Shown: positions 31,841-41,162, counted from the stretch's first letter. The stretch is 64,000 nucleotides of DNA from Leifsonia sp. TF02-11 (GCF_017565305.1 NZ_JAGEKP010000017.1:1-64000), one strand, 5' to 3'. Program-made: numbers and translations. The notes: generated by a model from the sequence alone, not told the origin.

Positions 31841-33447
31841 CCGCCACCGGCCCCGCCTTCGACCCGGCGCGCAGCGCCATCCTCCGCGACATCCTCCACG
31901 AAACCGTCGCGACTGCACCGGCGCGCCCTTCGCGCACACGTTTCGCTCTCGTCGGCGGCCTCGTCGGAGCGGCCGTCCTGCTCGCTGGAGGAACCGCCGC
32001 GCTCGCACTCAGCGGCGCCCTACACTTCGGGCCGCAGGAGCCCGCGCCTGGGCCGGCTCCGACACCGAGTGTCACCTCCACGCCGACCGCGACCCCGGCG
32101 CCTACTTCGACGCCATCCAGTCGCCGCATCGCCGTCCAGACCACGCCGATCCAGCGGCATGACGTCAACGAATTGGGAGCGGCGCCGTGGTCGCTGGACC
32201 TGCCGGGCACAGGACGGTCCTGCGAGCAGCACCATGTCTACGACATCGCCGACGGCCTCGCTCTAGTTCAGCTCGGGGCACATGTCGTCGGCGACGGTAG
32301 CCCGGATTGCAACGATGACCTGCAGCACGTCTCGCTGTCCCTGGTCGACACCCGACAAGGCACGGCCCTCTGGACGCGTGAATGGACCTGGCACGCTGCG
32401 CCACTGTACGACGTCGGCGTCATGGTTCTCGGCACGTCGGGACGGATCCTCGTCGTCGACGAGGCATTGGGAGGCGGACCGCACGACGTCATCGACCTTG
32501 CCACGGGTCGGACTCTGGCGGACTTCGCCGGCGAGAAGGGCGACATCCTGCTCAACGCGCAGGCCGTCCCGGGTGATTCGGGCGACATCGTTATGAGTAC
32601 TCCTAAGTCGATCGTCCGGGTCGACCCCCGCGACGCGCACAGTCCTCGGTGGTCAACGGACATCCCTGGCAAGTCGGCTGCGGTCTTCCCGATGGTGGGC
32701 GACGCCGACTTCCTCCCCGTCAGCATCGTGTTGAACGCGCCCGGTCCCGACGGGGGCCCCTACGAGTCCGCGCGCATCGACCTGCAGACCGGACGGCTAG
32801 ACCCTGGACCGAGCGCCATTGCGCTCATCCAGACCGACTCCCATCCAGCGGCGATCTCCCAGTACACCGCGGGACAGCCCACCGAACTGACCGGTCTCGA
32901 TCGGTCGGGTCAGGCAACCTGGACTCGGCGGCTCCCACCGGGCTCCGATGTCCGGGCCGTCAGCACATCGAGCAGTGTCCCTGGTACCGACGTGAACTAT
33001 CCGGGCGCGTCCGACCTCATAGCCGTCGTATCCACCTCAGAACTGACCATTCTGGACTCTACCTCCGGAACGGAACGCTGGTCCGCCTCCACGGCACGAT
33101 GCGGTTTGACGAATCGTGTCGCCGGGTCCTCCCCTCTCGTCACCGTCTTCGTCGATCCCGGACGCGACACCCTGACGATCGTCCACGACGGCACCGGCAC
33201 CTGTACCTTCACCGCGTCGACGGGAGCACCTCGCCCGCTGCCGGATCTTCCGAACGGGTCGGCGCTCTTCTTTGGCCACGACAACACCTACGTATTCACG
33301 AACGAACCGAGTGGCGACCTCACCGCATTCGACCGGCAGACGGGGACGAAGCTGTGGACCTCGACCGCCACGAACTCGCGCTCATGGTTCTTCGCAGGCG
33401 GGTATCTCGTGCGCTTGAACGGCGACCAATTAGCAGCGGTGGGCTGA
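31837..33447 (+). CDS. Membrane-anchored beta-propeller-like (PQQ-type repeat) protein coupled to ECF sigma factor
   Basis: A 536-residue protein. A cytoplasmic segment of about 35 residues is followed by one transmembrane helix (about 36-60), a Pro/Thr/Ser-rich linker (about 66-95) and a large extracytoplasmic domain. The latter repeats strands of the type 'STGTERW', 'RQTGTKLW' and 'DTRQGTALWTREW', as in PQQ-like beta-propellers. GAAGGAGG and an ATGA overlap link it to the sigma gene. The short N-terminus could bind the sigma factor, making it an envelope sensor; this is inferred from gene order and topology. Confidence 0.72.
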   Translation: MTATGPAFDPARSAILRDILHETVATAPARPSRTRFALVGGLVGAAVLLAGGTAALALSGALHFGPQEPAPGPAPTPSVTSTPTATPAPTSTPSSRRIAVQTTPIQRHDVNELGAAPWSLDLPGTGRSCEQHHVYDIADGLALVQLGAHVVGDGSPDCNDDLQHVSLSLVDTRQGTALWTREWTWHAAPLYDVGVMVLGTSGRILVVDEALGGGPHDVIDLATGRTLADFAGEKGDILLNAQAVPGDSGDIVMSTPKSIVRVDPRDAHSPRWSTDIPGKSAAVFPMVGDADFLPVSIVLNAPGPDGGPYESARIDLQTGRLDPGPSAIALIQTDSHPAAISQYTAGQPTELTGLDRSGQATWTRRLPPGSDVRAVSTSSSVPGTDVNYPGASDLIAVVSTSELTILDSTSGTERWSASTARCGLTNRVAGSSPLVTVFVDPGRDTLTIVHDGTGTCTFTASTGAPRPLPDLPNGSALFFGHDNTYVFTNEPSGDLTAFDRQTGTKLWTSTATNSRSWFFAGGYLVRLNGDQLAAVG

Positions 33448-33929
33448 AACGCTGAGGATCGGGAGCCGACGATTGCAAGCTGCGCCGGGCGTCGGTCGAC
33501 CGTGTCAGAAACGAGCCTGGTTAGAGCTCCGGACTCGCAGCCGACGGCCTTCCTGGGAAATCGCACCGCGGGGAGGGGCACTTTAGGTGAGGCGCTTCTC
33601 AGCGCCCGGAATGACAGGGGTCGCGTGTAAACCAAGGTGCGTGGCAAATCGGGGGAAGTCGAAGCGGGCACAGGGACGTGCCAATTCGTACGCGCGTCAA
33701 CGGATGGAGCACGATGCCGCCGCTGTCAGACCCTCATCCGAAAGACAGCGGATCGCTGAAGATGTGCGAACTGCCAACGCGCCAATGGAGTTGCAAACCG
33801 TGTGGGGCGGACGCGAAGAGGCACTCCAACGGCTACGTGACGTCGCATCGACTGATTCCACGCCCACAACGTTCGTGTAGTCACAATGAGCTTCGTTAGA
33901 ACCAACGAGATCACGCAACGCTCACAATA
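33448..33929. other. Island stretch with no convincing gene
   Basis: About 480 bases between the propeller gene and the right-hand repeats. Two overlapping short frames (33587-33880 and 33678-33899, plus strand) have no ribosome site, no family resemblance and neutral codon use. Remnants of a decayed gene are possible, but no integrase motif is visible. Confidence 0.4.
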
Positions 33930-33950
33930 ATGTGGGCAAAGTGTGGGCAC
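33930..33950. repeat. Tandem GTGTGGGCA repeat inside the right end of the ssrA island
   Basis: ATGTGGGCAAA followed directly by GTGTGGGCAC, the same tandem and 11-base period as at 30975 and 10553. It lies about 75 bases inside the right attachment repeat. It is a candidate recombinase arm site. Confidence 0.5.
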
Positions 33951-33956
33951 GCGACA

Positions 33957-33996
33957 AAGTCGGGGCCTCTCCCGCTAGCGGAAGAGGCCCCGACTT
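33957..33996 (-). terminator. ssrA: Strong hairpin terminator downstream of tmRNA
   Basis: A perfect 14-bp stem (33957-33970 with 33983-33996) and a 12-base loop, 48 bases past the tmRNA 3' end. Read on the minus strand it is followed by TGTCGCG rather than a long U-run. It lies on the island side of the attachment site, so the island supplies the terminator used by ssrA. Confidence 0.7.
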
Positions 33997-34023
33997 CCGC
34001 GTGATTACGCGGATCTCAAGCAG

Positions 34024-34069
34024 CGCGCGATGACGACCATCGGTGGAGATGGGGGGAATCGAACCCCCG
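34024..34069. repeat. Right attachment site within the ssrA 3' end
   Basis: The 46-bp repeat covers the last 26 bases of tmRNA and 20 bases beyond it. Because the repeat restores the tmRNA acceptor and T-arm, ssrA stays intact after insertion. The partner copy is at 30840-30885. Confidence 0.85.
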
Positions 34070-34436
34070 TCCACTGCTGTGGTCATGTGCCTTCTACGGG
34101 CGTAGCCAGTGAAGTCGCTTTCTCAGCCCCGGAACTTGTCGCTGGCACCTGCTCCGACGGGCTCAGTATCAGTTGGAGTCCCTCTGCGCCCTGATGCTCA
34201 ACGCAGAAGCAAGTCTTCTAGCTGACGCCAGGATCCGGGTAGAAGACAGTTCCCGGTCTGACGGTCTCTTCAAATGGCGAAGGGGAACTTACGCCGCGAG
34301 GGCGAAGTCGGCCTTGGCCGAGACAGTGCTCTTGTTATTGGCACTTATTTTTTCGCATGGATCGTTTACGAGATAACCATGCATCCTCGACCCGCTTCTC
34401 ACACTCTCGCAGACAATGTCGAAACCGATCATCCCC
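34044..34436 (-). ncRNA. ssrA: Transfer-messenger RNA (tmRNA)
   Basis: The 5' end GGGGATGATCGGTTTCGAC has the universal tmRNA start and pairs through GGGGATG with CATCTCC at the 3' end. The 3' part holds the T-arm sequence GGGTTCGATTCCCCCC. The tag frame (34342 down to 34289) encodes A-N-N-K-S-T-V-S-A-K-A-D-F-A-L-A-A and stops at TAA; the ALAA ending is the ClpXP degradation signal. CCA is not encoded (the genome has CCG at that position). It rescues stalled ribosomes with SmpB, encoded nearby at 36917-37393. Confidence 0.92.
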
Positions 34437-34563
34437 GTGCGACGGCCGTGAGGCCGGGTCGTCATCGCGCGCTGTTGAGTTGTCCAGATGCAATCGCCGC
34501 ATGCCGCGGCGAGCTTCTTATCCTACAACAACACCGACTCCTGTTCTATGCCAGCATCGAGGA

Positions 34564-35229
34564 ATGGCCGACACGATCATCACCGTCCAGGGCGAGTACG
34601 AGCTCACGCATCCGGCCGAGCGCGGCATCGTCCGCCTCACGGTCGGCTACGAGGGCGAGCAGCGCGACGAGGCGCTCGCGCTCACGACGCAGCGGCACAC
34701 CTCGCTGGTCGCGGAACTGCGCGAGCTGCACAACCCGCAGTCGGGCCCGGTGACGTCGTGGGCCTCGGATCAGTTGCGGGTGTGGGGTGATCGGCCGTGG
34801 AACCAGGACGGACGACGGCTCGCACCGGTCTACCACGCGGAGGTCGGCATCGAAGCGACCTTCAGCGAACCCGCCGCCCTGTCCGACTGGCTGAGCGTGG
34901 TCTCGATGCTCGACGGCGTCGCGATCCAGGGTGTCATCTGGACGCTGACGGAGGCCAAGCGGCAATCCATCACCCAGGAGGCCCGGCGCCGGGCGGTGGA
35001 GAACGCGGTCGCGAAGGCGACGGTCTACGCCACGAGCCTCGGCCTCAGCAGCGTGCGACCGCTCGCGCTGAGCGACCCCGGGATGCTGGGCGACGGGCCG
35101 GCTCCCGGTCAGCCGGTACCGCTGGCCGCCCGCGCGATGAGCGCGGACTTCGGCGGAGCGACTCTTGCGCTCAAGCCGGAGGACATCACCGTCGCGGTCC
35201 AGGTGCACGCGCGGTTCGCGGCGTCCTGA
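34564..35229 (+). CDS. SIMPL-domain protein
   Basis: A 221-residue protein covering one SIMPL domain: it begins TIITVQGEYELTHPAERGIVRLTVGYEG and ends with 'LKPEDITVAVQVHARF', the family's first and last strands, with the helix SITQEARRRAVENAVAKATVYATSLGL in between. There is no signal peptide, so unlike many family members it appears cytoplasmic. Function is unknown. ATG 34564 follows CATCGAGGA. The 3' end runs into a triple-palindrome region. Confidence 0.82.
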   Translation: MADTIITVQGEYELTHPAERGIVRLTVGYEGEQRDEALALTTQRHTSLVAELRELHNPQSGPVTSWASDQLRVWGDRPWNQDGRRLAPVYHAEVGIEATFSEPAALSDWLSVVSMLDGVAIQGVIWTLTEAKRQSITQEARRRAVENAVAKATVYATSLGLSSVRPLALSDPGMLGDGPAPGQPVPLAARAMSADFGGATLALKPEDITVAVQVHARFAAS

Positions 35230-35238
35230 CGCCGGCCG

Positions 35239-35296
35239 GATTCGTCACGAATCGCGACATTCGTGCCACGAATGTCGACATTCGTCACGAATGTCG
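35239..35296. terminator. Three tandem palindromes between convergent genes
   Basis: Three head-to-tail inverted repeats share the core ATTCGT-n-ACGAAT: 35239-35253 (7-base arms), 35255-35277 (11-base arms) and 35276-35296 (10-base arms), each with a single-base centre. They fill the 72-bp gap between convergent genes ending at 35229 and 35302, so a bidirectional terminator is likely. Tandem operator sites are the alternative. Confidence 0.6.
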
Positions 35297-35301
35297 GCGC
35301 G

Positions 35302-36015
35302 TCAGGGTCCGGTCGTCGCGCCCGGAGTCGCGGTCGACCCCGGCAGCGACGGCGGCCGGATGGGGAGGTCGGCGACCTTCAGGATGCGGCTGGCCGTCAC
35401 GGTTGCGCCCGATCGCTCGCCGATGACGATGACCTCGTCGCCGACCGCGAAGTCGGACGCCTTCTGAGTCTGACCGGGCGCGCCGTATGCGGTCGACGCG
35501 GAAGTGTCGACCGTGATGGAGGCGCCGCGCGCGGTCGTGATCGTCCAGGTGGAACCGTCGATCGCCGTGACACTGCCGCGGACGACCCCCTTGGCGATCG
35601 GGCCCTCGTCCTGTCGGCCGCCCTGGCCGCCACCCTTCTGCCCGCCGCCGCTCGAGCCGCCCTGGCCCGGCGCCGGAACCGGCAGCTGTCCGCCGCCTTG
35701 GAGCTCGTGCGAGACGGAGTAACCCCGGTGGAACAGCACCGAGCCGACCGCGAAGGCGCCGGCCCCGGCGATGCCGATGAGCAGGATGACGGCCAGCACC
35801 AGTGTGGAGATCGCGAACGCCAGCCCGTGACGCTTGTAGAACGGCTCCACCGTCGCCGTCGGTGTCGGCCGCTGGGGGCCGGGGCCGTACGACGGCTGCG
35901 GAGGCCCGTACTGCGGCTGCTGAGGGCCCCCGTACTGCGGCTGCTGCGGCGCCCCGTACTGCGGCTGCTGCTGCGGCGGCAGCGGCTCGGTGGGCTGGGT
36001 GTCGTCCATGCTCAC
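35302..36015 (-). CDS. Membrane-anchored protein with DUF5666-like extracytoplasmic domain
   Basis: A 237-residue protein. The first 55 residues are a low-complexity repeat of PQQPQYG units, followed by one transmembrane helix (about 66-95), a Gly/Gln-rich linker (about 105-140) and a beta-rich domain (GSVTAIDGSTWTITTARGASITVDTS, DEVIVIGERSGATVTASRILKV) resembling DUF5666. It starts at GTG 36015 with AGGTG upstream; ATG 36009 is an alternative. The Tyr-rich cytoplasmic tail could recruit divisome or wall proteins, which is speculation. Confidence 0.72.
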   Translation of the reverse strand: MSMDDTQPTEPLPPQQQPQYGAPQQPQYGGPQQPQYGPPQPSYGPGPQRPTPTATVEPFYKRHGLAFAISTLVLAVILLIGIAGAGAFAVGSVLFHRGYSVSHELQGGGQLPVPAPGQGGSSGGGQKGGGQGGRQDEGPIAKGVVRGSVTAIDGSTWTITTARGASITVDTSASTAYGAPGQTQKASDFAVGDEVIVIGERSGATVTASRILKVADLPIRPPSLPGSTATPGATTGP

Positions 36016-36093
36016 TAGAACACCTGATCGAGCCGCAATCCGGCTGGGAGACGGTTATGGCTTGGATGTGAATGCCGCTCCACGTCGGCACGC

Positions 36094-36870
36094 TCAGGCC
36101 GGATCGACCAGCACCGATCGCAGCTTCGCCAGTTCGACCTCGCTCAGTCCCGCGCCGAGGAGGTACTCGCGTACCCCGCCGAACCGGCGGTCGAGCAGGT
36201 CGAGCGTCTCCTCGAGCGCCTCCGGCGGGCTGCCGCCGAGAATGACACGCAGGTCGGGCGTGACCTCCACGCCGTGGCTGGTCACCAGCGCGATCATGCC
36301 CTCCAGCCACTGACCGTCGAGGTTGGCCTGCGTCGCCGCGTAATCGGCGATCACGGTCGCGCGATCCACTCCCACGGCGCTCAGGGCGAGCGCCACGACG
36401 ATACCCGTGCGATCCTTGCCCGCCGTGCAATGCACGACCACAGCCTCGTCACCGGTGTCGGCGATCTCACGCAGCGCTCGCACGACCACGTCGCCGTGCT
36501 GCAGCAGGATCTTCTCGTAGAGCCCCACCAGCGTGACGCCGATCGTCGATGCGGACGCCCCCGAGCCCTCGAACACCGGAAGGTGGAGGCGCTCGAGGTC
36601 GAGCCCGTCGACGTCGTCGGGCATCACCTCGGTCTCGAAGTCGTCGCGCAGATCGATCACGACCCGCACACCGAGCTCGCGCAGCGACTGCCGCCCCTCG
36701 TCGCCGAGTCGCGCCAGGCCGTCGGACCGGAACAGCTTGCCGCGGCGCACGACGCCCTCCGGCACCGGATAGCCGCCGACATCGCGGAAGTTGTAGGTGC
36801 CGTTCACGGGGATGCGCTCGGCCACGGCGTCGGCCACCCGGCCGCCCGCGCCCTCATCGTGCGTGCTCAT
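36094..36870 (-). CDS. Tyrosine-protein phosphatase (PTP/DSP fold)
   Basis: A 258-residue phosphatase with the Cys-x5-Arg active site HCTAGKDRTG (about residues 153-162) and the N-terminal NFRDVGGYPV motif (about 27-36) that defines the bacterial MptpB-like/tyrosine-phosphatase family (DUF2138-type 'protein tyrosine/serine phosphatase'). The general acid is probably in the DLRDDFE region. Relatives dephosphorylate phosphotyrosine, phosphoserine or phosphoinositides. ATG 36870 is used because upstream sequence overlaps smpB. Confidence 0.83.
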   Translation of the reverse strand: MSTHDEGAGGRVADAVAERIPVNGTYNFRDVGGYPVPEGVVRRGKLFRSDGLARLGDEGRQSLRELGVRVVIDLRDDFETEVMPDDVDGLDLERLHLPVFEGSGASASTIGVTLVGLYEKILLQHGDVVVRALREIADTGDEAVVVHCTAGKDRTGIVVALALSAVGVDRATVIADYAATQANLDGQWLEGMIALVTSHGVEVTPDLRVILGGSPPEALEETLDLLDRRFGGVREYLLGAGLSEVELAKLRSVLVDPA

Positions 36871-36916
36871 GAGCTCATCCTGCCACCCGCTCCCGACAAG
36901 ACGCCGCACGCGCGGG

Positions 36917-37393
36917 TCACTCGCCGAGATGACGCCTGCTGGACATCGCCCGTTCCGCTTCGCGGTTGTCCTGGCGCTCGCGCAGGGCCTGGCGCTTGTC
37001 GTACTCGCGCTTGCCCTTGGCGACGGCGATCTCGACCTTGGCCCTGCCATCGCTGAAGTAGATCGAGAGCGGGACGATCGTGTAGCCGCCCTGCTTGACC
37101 TTGTTCTCGATCTTGACGATCTGCGCCTTGTGCAGCAGGAGCTTGCGCTTGCGCCGCGGCGCGTGGTTGTTCCACGTTCCGTCGAGGTACTCCGGGATGT
37201 GCACTGCGTCGAGCCAGGCCTCCCCGCCGTCGACGAACGCGTAGCCGTCGACGAGCGACGCGCGCCCCTCGCGCAGCGACTTCACCTCGGTGCCGGTGAG
37301 GACGAGCCCCGCCTCGTAAGTGTCCTCGATGGTGTAGTCGTGGCGCGCTCGGCGATTGGTGGCCACGACCTTCTGGCCACGTTCCCTGGGCAC
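36917..37393 (-). CDS. smpB: SsrA-binding protein SmpB
   Basis: A 158-residue protein with the SmpB core: [29 protein letters not shown] near the start, [28 protein letters not shown], then '[27 protein letters not shown]', followed by a short basic/acidic tail. It binds tmRNA and brings it to stalled ribosomes; the ssrA gene lies 2.5 kb away. It is downstream of ftsEX on the same strand, the usual order (prfB-ftsE-ftsX-smpB) in actinobacteria. Confidence 0.96.
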   Translation of the reverse strand: MPRERGQKVVATNRRARHDYTIEDTYEAGLVLTGTEVKSLREGRASLVDGYAFVDGGEAWLDAVHIPEYLDGTWNNHAPRRKRKLLLHKAQIVKIENKVKQGGYTIVPLSIYFSDGRAKVEIAVAKGKREYDKRQALRERQDNREAERAMSSRRHLGE

Positions 37394-37460
37394 AGCTGCT
37401 CCTGACGTCGAAGATGGTGCTGCCCGGCACGTCGCCGGGCAGCAGACCAGTCTATACGGG

Positions 37461-38366
37461 TCAGACCCTCAGATACCGCTTGATCGCGAAGTTCGCGCTG
37501 AGCGCGGCGAGGAGGGCACCGATCACGATGACGAGCGGGATGACCGGCCAGGCCTGCTCCATCGAGACGAAGTTGATCGACGGGATGCTCGCCTGCAAGG
37601 GTCCGTGCACGAACACCTCGACGAGCACCCAGATCACGGTCGCCGAGAGCACGGCTCCGATCAGGGCGGCGATCACGCCCTCGATGATGAACGGGGTCTG
37701 GATGAAGCGGTTGGATGCGCCCACCAGCCGCATGATCCCGATCTCGCGCCGTCGGGAGAACGCCGAGAGCCGGATCGTCGTCGCGATGAGGAGAACGGCC
37801 GCGACCAGCATTAGGGCCGCGATGCCGAGAGCGGTGTAACTGCCGGCCGACAGGATGCGGAAGATCTGGTCGAGGTAGCTGCGCTGGTCGACGACGCTCT
37901 GCACGCCGGGCGAGCTGGACAGCGTCTCGGTGAGGACGTCCGAGCGGTTCGGGTCCTTGAGGTTGACCCAGAACGTCTGCGGGATCATCTCCGGCGTGAC
38001 GTAGTCCGCGATCTGGTTGCCCTTGAACTGCTGCTTGAACTGCTCGTAGCCCTGCTTCTGGTCTTGGAAGTAGAACTTCTGGATATAGGGCGAGATCTCC
38101 GGAGACTCGAGCTGCTTCTTGACCGCCTCCACCGACTGCGCAGTGGCGGCGCCGCCCGGGCAGTTGTCGGTCTCCGTGCACATGTAGACGGCGACCTGGG
38201 CGCGGTCGTACCAGTAGGTCTTCATCTGCGCGATCTGCAGCTGGAGCAGCGCGGCGGTGCCGACGAACGTCAGGGAGATGAACGTCACGAGCACGACGGA
38301 GACGACCATCGAGAGGTTGCGGCGCAGGCCGTTGCCGACCTCCGACCAGATGAGCCCGAATCTCAT
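37461..38366 (-). CDS. ftsX: Cell-division protein FtsX
   Basis: A 301-residue protein with four helices: one N-terminal (about 20-45) and three C-terminal (about 170-200, 225-250, 265-295). The extracytoplasmic domain lies between the first and second (about 50-165), with Cys56 and Cys62 as a possible disulphide. FtsX transmits the FtsE ATPase cycle to a periplasmic or wall hydrolase. The start overlaps the ftsE stop by four bases, so the two are translationally coupled. Confidence 0.95.
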   Translation of the reverse strand: MRFGLIWSEVGNGLRRNLSMVVSVVLVTFISLTFVGTAALLQLQIAQMKTYWYDRAQVAVYMCTETDNCPGGAATAQSVEAVKKQLESPEISPYIQKFYFQDQKQGYEQFKQQFKGNQIADYVTPEMIPQTFWVNLKDPNRSDVLTETLSSSPGVQSVVDQRSYLDQIFRILSAGSYTALGIAALMLVAAVLLIATTIRLSAFSRRREIGIMRLVGASNRFIQTPFIIEGVIAALIGAVLSATVIWVLVEVFVHGPLQASIPSINFVSMEQAWPVIPLVIVIGALLAALSANFAIKRYLRV

Positions 38367-39445
38367 TTCGTGGGTCCCACATTCTGTTCGCCGTCGCGGT
38401 CGGACGCGTCGCGCAGACCGCTCAGGTCGAGGTTGGCGGTGAAGTTCAGGTGATCGGGGAGGTTCTCCCCGTCGCCGGTCGCCGGCACGGTGGCGGGGAC
38501 CGGGGCGGGCACCGCCTGCACCGGGGCCGAGACGGGCCTGACCGGTTCGATCGGCTGCACCGGCCCGGTCGCACCGCCCACGGTGACCGGTCCCGTCGGG
38601 TTGGTCACCGGCGCGTGCGGTCGGGTCATCGGCTCGGAAGCCGACGGGGCGGCAGGCGCGGCGACGGGGGCAGGCGGCGGCGGAACAGGAACGACGCCCG
38701 TCGATGTCTCGGCGGGAACGGCGAGCCCGTCCGCGGTCGGGCGCGGCAGCGGGATGGAGGTGGTCACGCCGTAGCCGCCGTGGCGCTCGTCGCGCACGAT
38801 CTGACCACCGACCAGCTCGACCACACGCTGTTTCATCTGGTCGACGATCGCCGCCTCGTGCGTCGCCATGAGAACGGTGGTGCCGCCGGCGTTGATCTGC
38901 GCCAGCACCGACATGATCCCGGCGCTGGTCGCGGGGTCGAGGTTGCCGGTCGGCTCATCGGCCAGCAGGATCTGCGGTTTGTTGACGACCGCTCGCGCGA
39001 TCGCGACACGCTGCTGCTCACCACCGGAGAGCTCGTGCGGGAGGCGCTGGGCCTTTCCGTCGAGCCCGACCATCTTCAGCACGTCGGGCACGGCCTCCTG
39101 GATGAAGCCCCGCGACTTGCCGATCACCTGCAGCGTGAACGCCACGTTCTGGAAGACCGTCTTGTTCGGCAGCAGCCGGAAGTCCTGGAAGACGACCCCG
39201 ATGTTGCGGCGGAAGTAAGGCACCTTGCGTGAGGAGATCGACCCCAGATCCTGTCCGAGGACGTGGATGGCGCCCTTGGTCGGCCGCTCCTCCTTGAGGA
39301 TCAGCCGAAGGCAGCTCGACTTGCCCGAGCCGGACGCGCCGACGAGGAAGACGAACTCGCCGCGCAGCACCTCGAGGTTGATGCCGTTGAGCGCCGGGCG
39401 CGTCGTGCCCGAGTACTGCTTGGATACGTGTTCGAACCGGATCAT
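38363..39445 (-). CDS. ftsE: Cell-division ATP-binding protein FtsE with long C-terminal tail
   Basis: A 360-residue protein. Residues 1-228 are a standard FtsE ATPase ([13 protein letters not shown], Walker [10 protein letters not shown], signature [14 protein letters not shown], Walker [14 protein letters not shown]). The remaining 130 residues are a Pro/Ala/Val-rich disordered tail seen in Microbacteriaceae, ending with a short conserved-looking patch ([21 protein letters not shown]). The tail makes it far longer than the usual 220-230 residues. It couples to FtsX and to wall hydrolase activation. Confidence 0.95.
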   Translation of the reverse strand: MIRFEHVSKQYSGTTRPALNGINLEVLRGEFVFLVGASGSGKSSCLRLILKEERPTKGAIHVLGQDLGSISSRKVPYFRRNIGVVFQDFRLLPNKTVFQNVAFTLQVIGKSRGFIQEAVPDVLKMVGLDGKAQRLPHELSGGEQQRVAIARAVVNKPQILLADEPTGNLDPATSAGIMSVLAQINAGGTTVLMATHEAAIVDQMKQRVVELVGGQIVRDERHGGYGVTTSIPLPRPTADGLAVPAETSTGVVPVPPPPAPVAAPAAPSASEPMTRPHAPVTNPTGPVTVGGATGPVQPIEPVRPVSAPVQAVPAPVPATVPATGDGENLPDHLNFTANLDLSGLRDASDRDGEQNVGPTK

Positions 39446-39560
39446 GACTGTTAGAGACTAAGCAACACTTCCACGATCCACAGTAGCGACATGCCCGCGG
39501 GCCGCAAGCCTGACAGTCGCCGCAACGCGGGCTATGAGCGGGTGACGCCCCACACAACGG

Positions 39561-39989
39561 CTATCCCGCGTAGCGGTACACGCCGGTCTCGCGCCGGACG
39601 AACCCGACGGACTCGTACAGGGCGATCGCCGCGCTGCGCGACGGACGGGAGGTCAACTCCAGGGATCGCACTCCGCGGGTCTCGGACTCGGCGATCACAC
39701 GCAGAAGCAGTGCCCTGGCACAGCCGTGCCCGCGGGCTGTGCTGTCCACGACGACATCGTCCACGTGTCCCCGCAACCCGGTCGGCAGCGGGTAGACGAC
39801 GAGCGACGCCATTCCGACGATGCGGCCGTCCAGCCGCGCCGCGAAGACGGATGTCGCCTCGCTCGCCACCACCCGGCGGAGAAACTCGACGTCGACCGTG
39901 GCCGAGCCGGAGAGTTGCGGGATCAGCGCCCCGAGCGCCGTGGCGACCTCGCCGGTCACCGCGTCGATGCGCTCGATCGCGACGGTCAC
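39561..39989 (-). CDS. GNAT-family N-acetyltransferase
   Basis: A 142-residue protein with the GNAT acetyl-CoA motif [19 protein letters not shown] (about residues 80-98) and the downstream [31 protein letters not shown] pattern. GTG 39989 begins exactly after the prfB stop codon, so it is part of the prfB transcript. The acceptor substrate is unknown; RimI-like ribosomal protein acetylation is one option given the neighbours. Confidence 0.85.
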   Translation of the reverse strand: MTVAIERIDAVTGEVATALGALIPQLSGSATVDVEFLRRVVASEATSVFAARLDGRIVGMASLVVYPLPTGLRGHVDDVVVDSTARGHGCARALLLRVIAESETRGVRSLELTSRPSRSAAIALYESVGFVRRETGVYRYAG

Positions 39990-41102
39990 CTAATCGTCGT
40001 CCTTCGATCCCGCCCGCCAGCGGATGCCGGCCGCGATGAAGCCGTCGAGGTCGCCGTCGAAGACCAAGGCGGGGTTTCCCGACTCGTATCCCGTGCGGAG
40101 GTCTTTGACCAGCTGCTGGCCGTAGAGGAAGTAGGAGCGCATCTGGTCGCCCCAGCTGGCCGTGATGGTGCCGGCGAGCTCTTTCTTCTTGGCGGCCTCC
40201 TCCTCTTTCTGGAGCAGGAGCAGTCGGGTCTGCAGCACCCGCATGGCGGCTGCGCGGTTCTGGATCTGCGACTTCTCGTTCTGCATCGAGACCACGATGC
40301 CGGTCGGGAGGTGGGTGATGCGCACGGCGGAGTCGGTCGTGTTGACCGACTGGCCGCCGGGGCCCGACGAGCGGAAGACATCGACGCGGATATCGCCTTC
40401 CGGCACCTCGACCGCCGTCGCCTCCTCCATCAGCGGGATGACTTCGACGGCCGCGAACGACGTCTGGCGCTTGTCGGCAGAGCCGAACGGGCTGATGCGG
40501 GCGAGCCGGTGCGTGCCGGCCTCCACCGAGAGCGTGCCGAAGGCATAGGGGGCGTCGACCTCGAAGGTCGCCGACTTGATCCCGGCGCCCTCCGCGTACG
40601 ACGTGTCCATGACCTTGACCGGGTACTTGTGCTGCTCCGCCCAGCGCAGGTACATGCGCATCAGCATCTCGGCGAAGTCCGTGGCGTCGTCGCCGCCCGC
40701 TCCGGAGCGGATCGTGACGATGGCCGCGCGCTCGTCGTACTCGCCGCTCAGCAGCGTCTGCACCTCGAGGTCGCCCAGCGTCTTCTGCAGGGCTTCGAGC
40801 TCGGTGCGCGCCTCGGCGGCGGACTCCTCATCGTCACCCTCGTTGGCGAGCTCGACGAGCACCTCGAGGTCGTCCAGGCGGCGCTCGACCGAGGTGATGC
40901 GGCCGAGCTCCGCCTGCCGGTGGCTCAGCGCGCTGGTCACCTTCTGGGCGTTCGCCGTGTCGTCCCAGAGGTCGGGAGCCCCGGCCTGCTCGCTGAGGTC
41001 CGCGATGTCGGCGCGGAGCTTCTCGACATTCACGACGGCGACGATGTCGGCGAGAGTCGAGCGGAGGTCCGCGATCTGCGGGGAGAGGTCAAGTTCGATC
41101 AT
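39990..41102 (-). CDS. prfB: Peptide chain release factor 2
   Basis: A 370-residue class I release factor. The GGQ peptidyl-hydrolysis motif is in [16 protein letters not shown], and the SPF motif ([15 protein letters not shown]) marks RF2, which reads UGA and UAA. The frame is open throughout, so the programmed +1 frameshift of many bacterial prfB genes is absent, as is usual in actinobacteria. ATG 41102 ([10 protein letters not shown]) fits the family start. It leads the prfB-ftsE-ftsX-smpB region, with a separate orientation-matched GNAT in between. Confidence 0.96.
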   Translation of the reverse strand: MIELDLSPQIADLRSTLADIVAVVNVEKLRADIADLSEQAGAPDLWDDTANAQKVTSALSHRQAELGRITSVERRLDDLEVLVELANEGDDEESAAEARTELEALQKTLGDLEVQTLLSGEYDERAAIVTIRSGAGGDDATDFAEMLMRMYLRWAEQHKYPVKVMDTSYAEGAGIKSATFEVDAPYAFGTLSVEAGTHRLARISPFGSADKRQTSFAAVEVIPLMEEATAVEVPEGDIRVDVFRSSGPGGQSVNTTDSAVRITHLPTGIVVSMQNEKSQIQNRAAAMRVLQTRLLLLQKEEEAAKKKELAGTITASWGDQMRSYFLYGQQLVKDLRTGYESGNPALVFDGDLDGFIAAGIRWRAGSKDDD

Positions 41103-41162
41103 GGCGTCCTCCAGCCTACCGGCCGAGGCATGCCGACCCGACAGTTGTACTGTGTTAAGCAA

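Larger units (their letters stand above)
30840..34069. mobile_element. Small genomic island at the tmRNA 3' end
   Basis: The island is bounded by a 46-bp exact direct repeat of the ssrA 3' end (30840-30885 and 34024-34069), the hallmark of site-specific integration into tmRNA. Inside are an ECF sigma factor, a membrane-anchored propeller-like protein and about 600 bases without a clear gene. A tandem GTGTGGGCA motif lies 90 bases inside each end. No integrase or integrase fragment was found, so it is either a decayed element or one mobilised by an enzyme encoded elsewhere. Confidence 0.75.

Noticed and set aside
33587-33899. Two short plus-strand frames near the right end of the ssrA island
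   Set aside because: No ribosome site, no family resemblance, and each would end inside the presumed recombination region.
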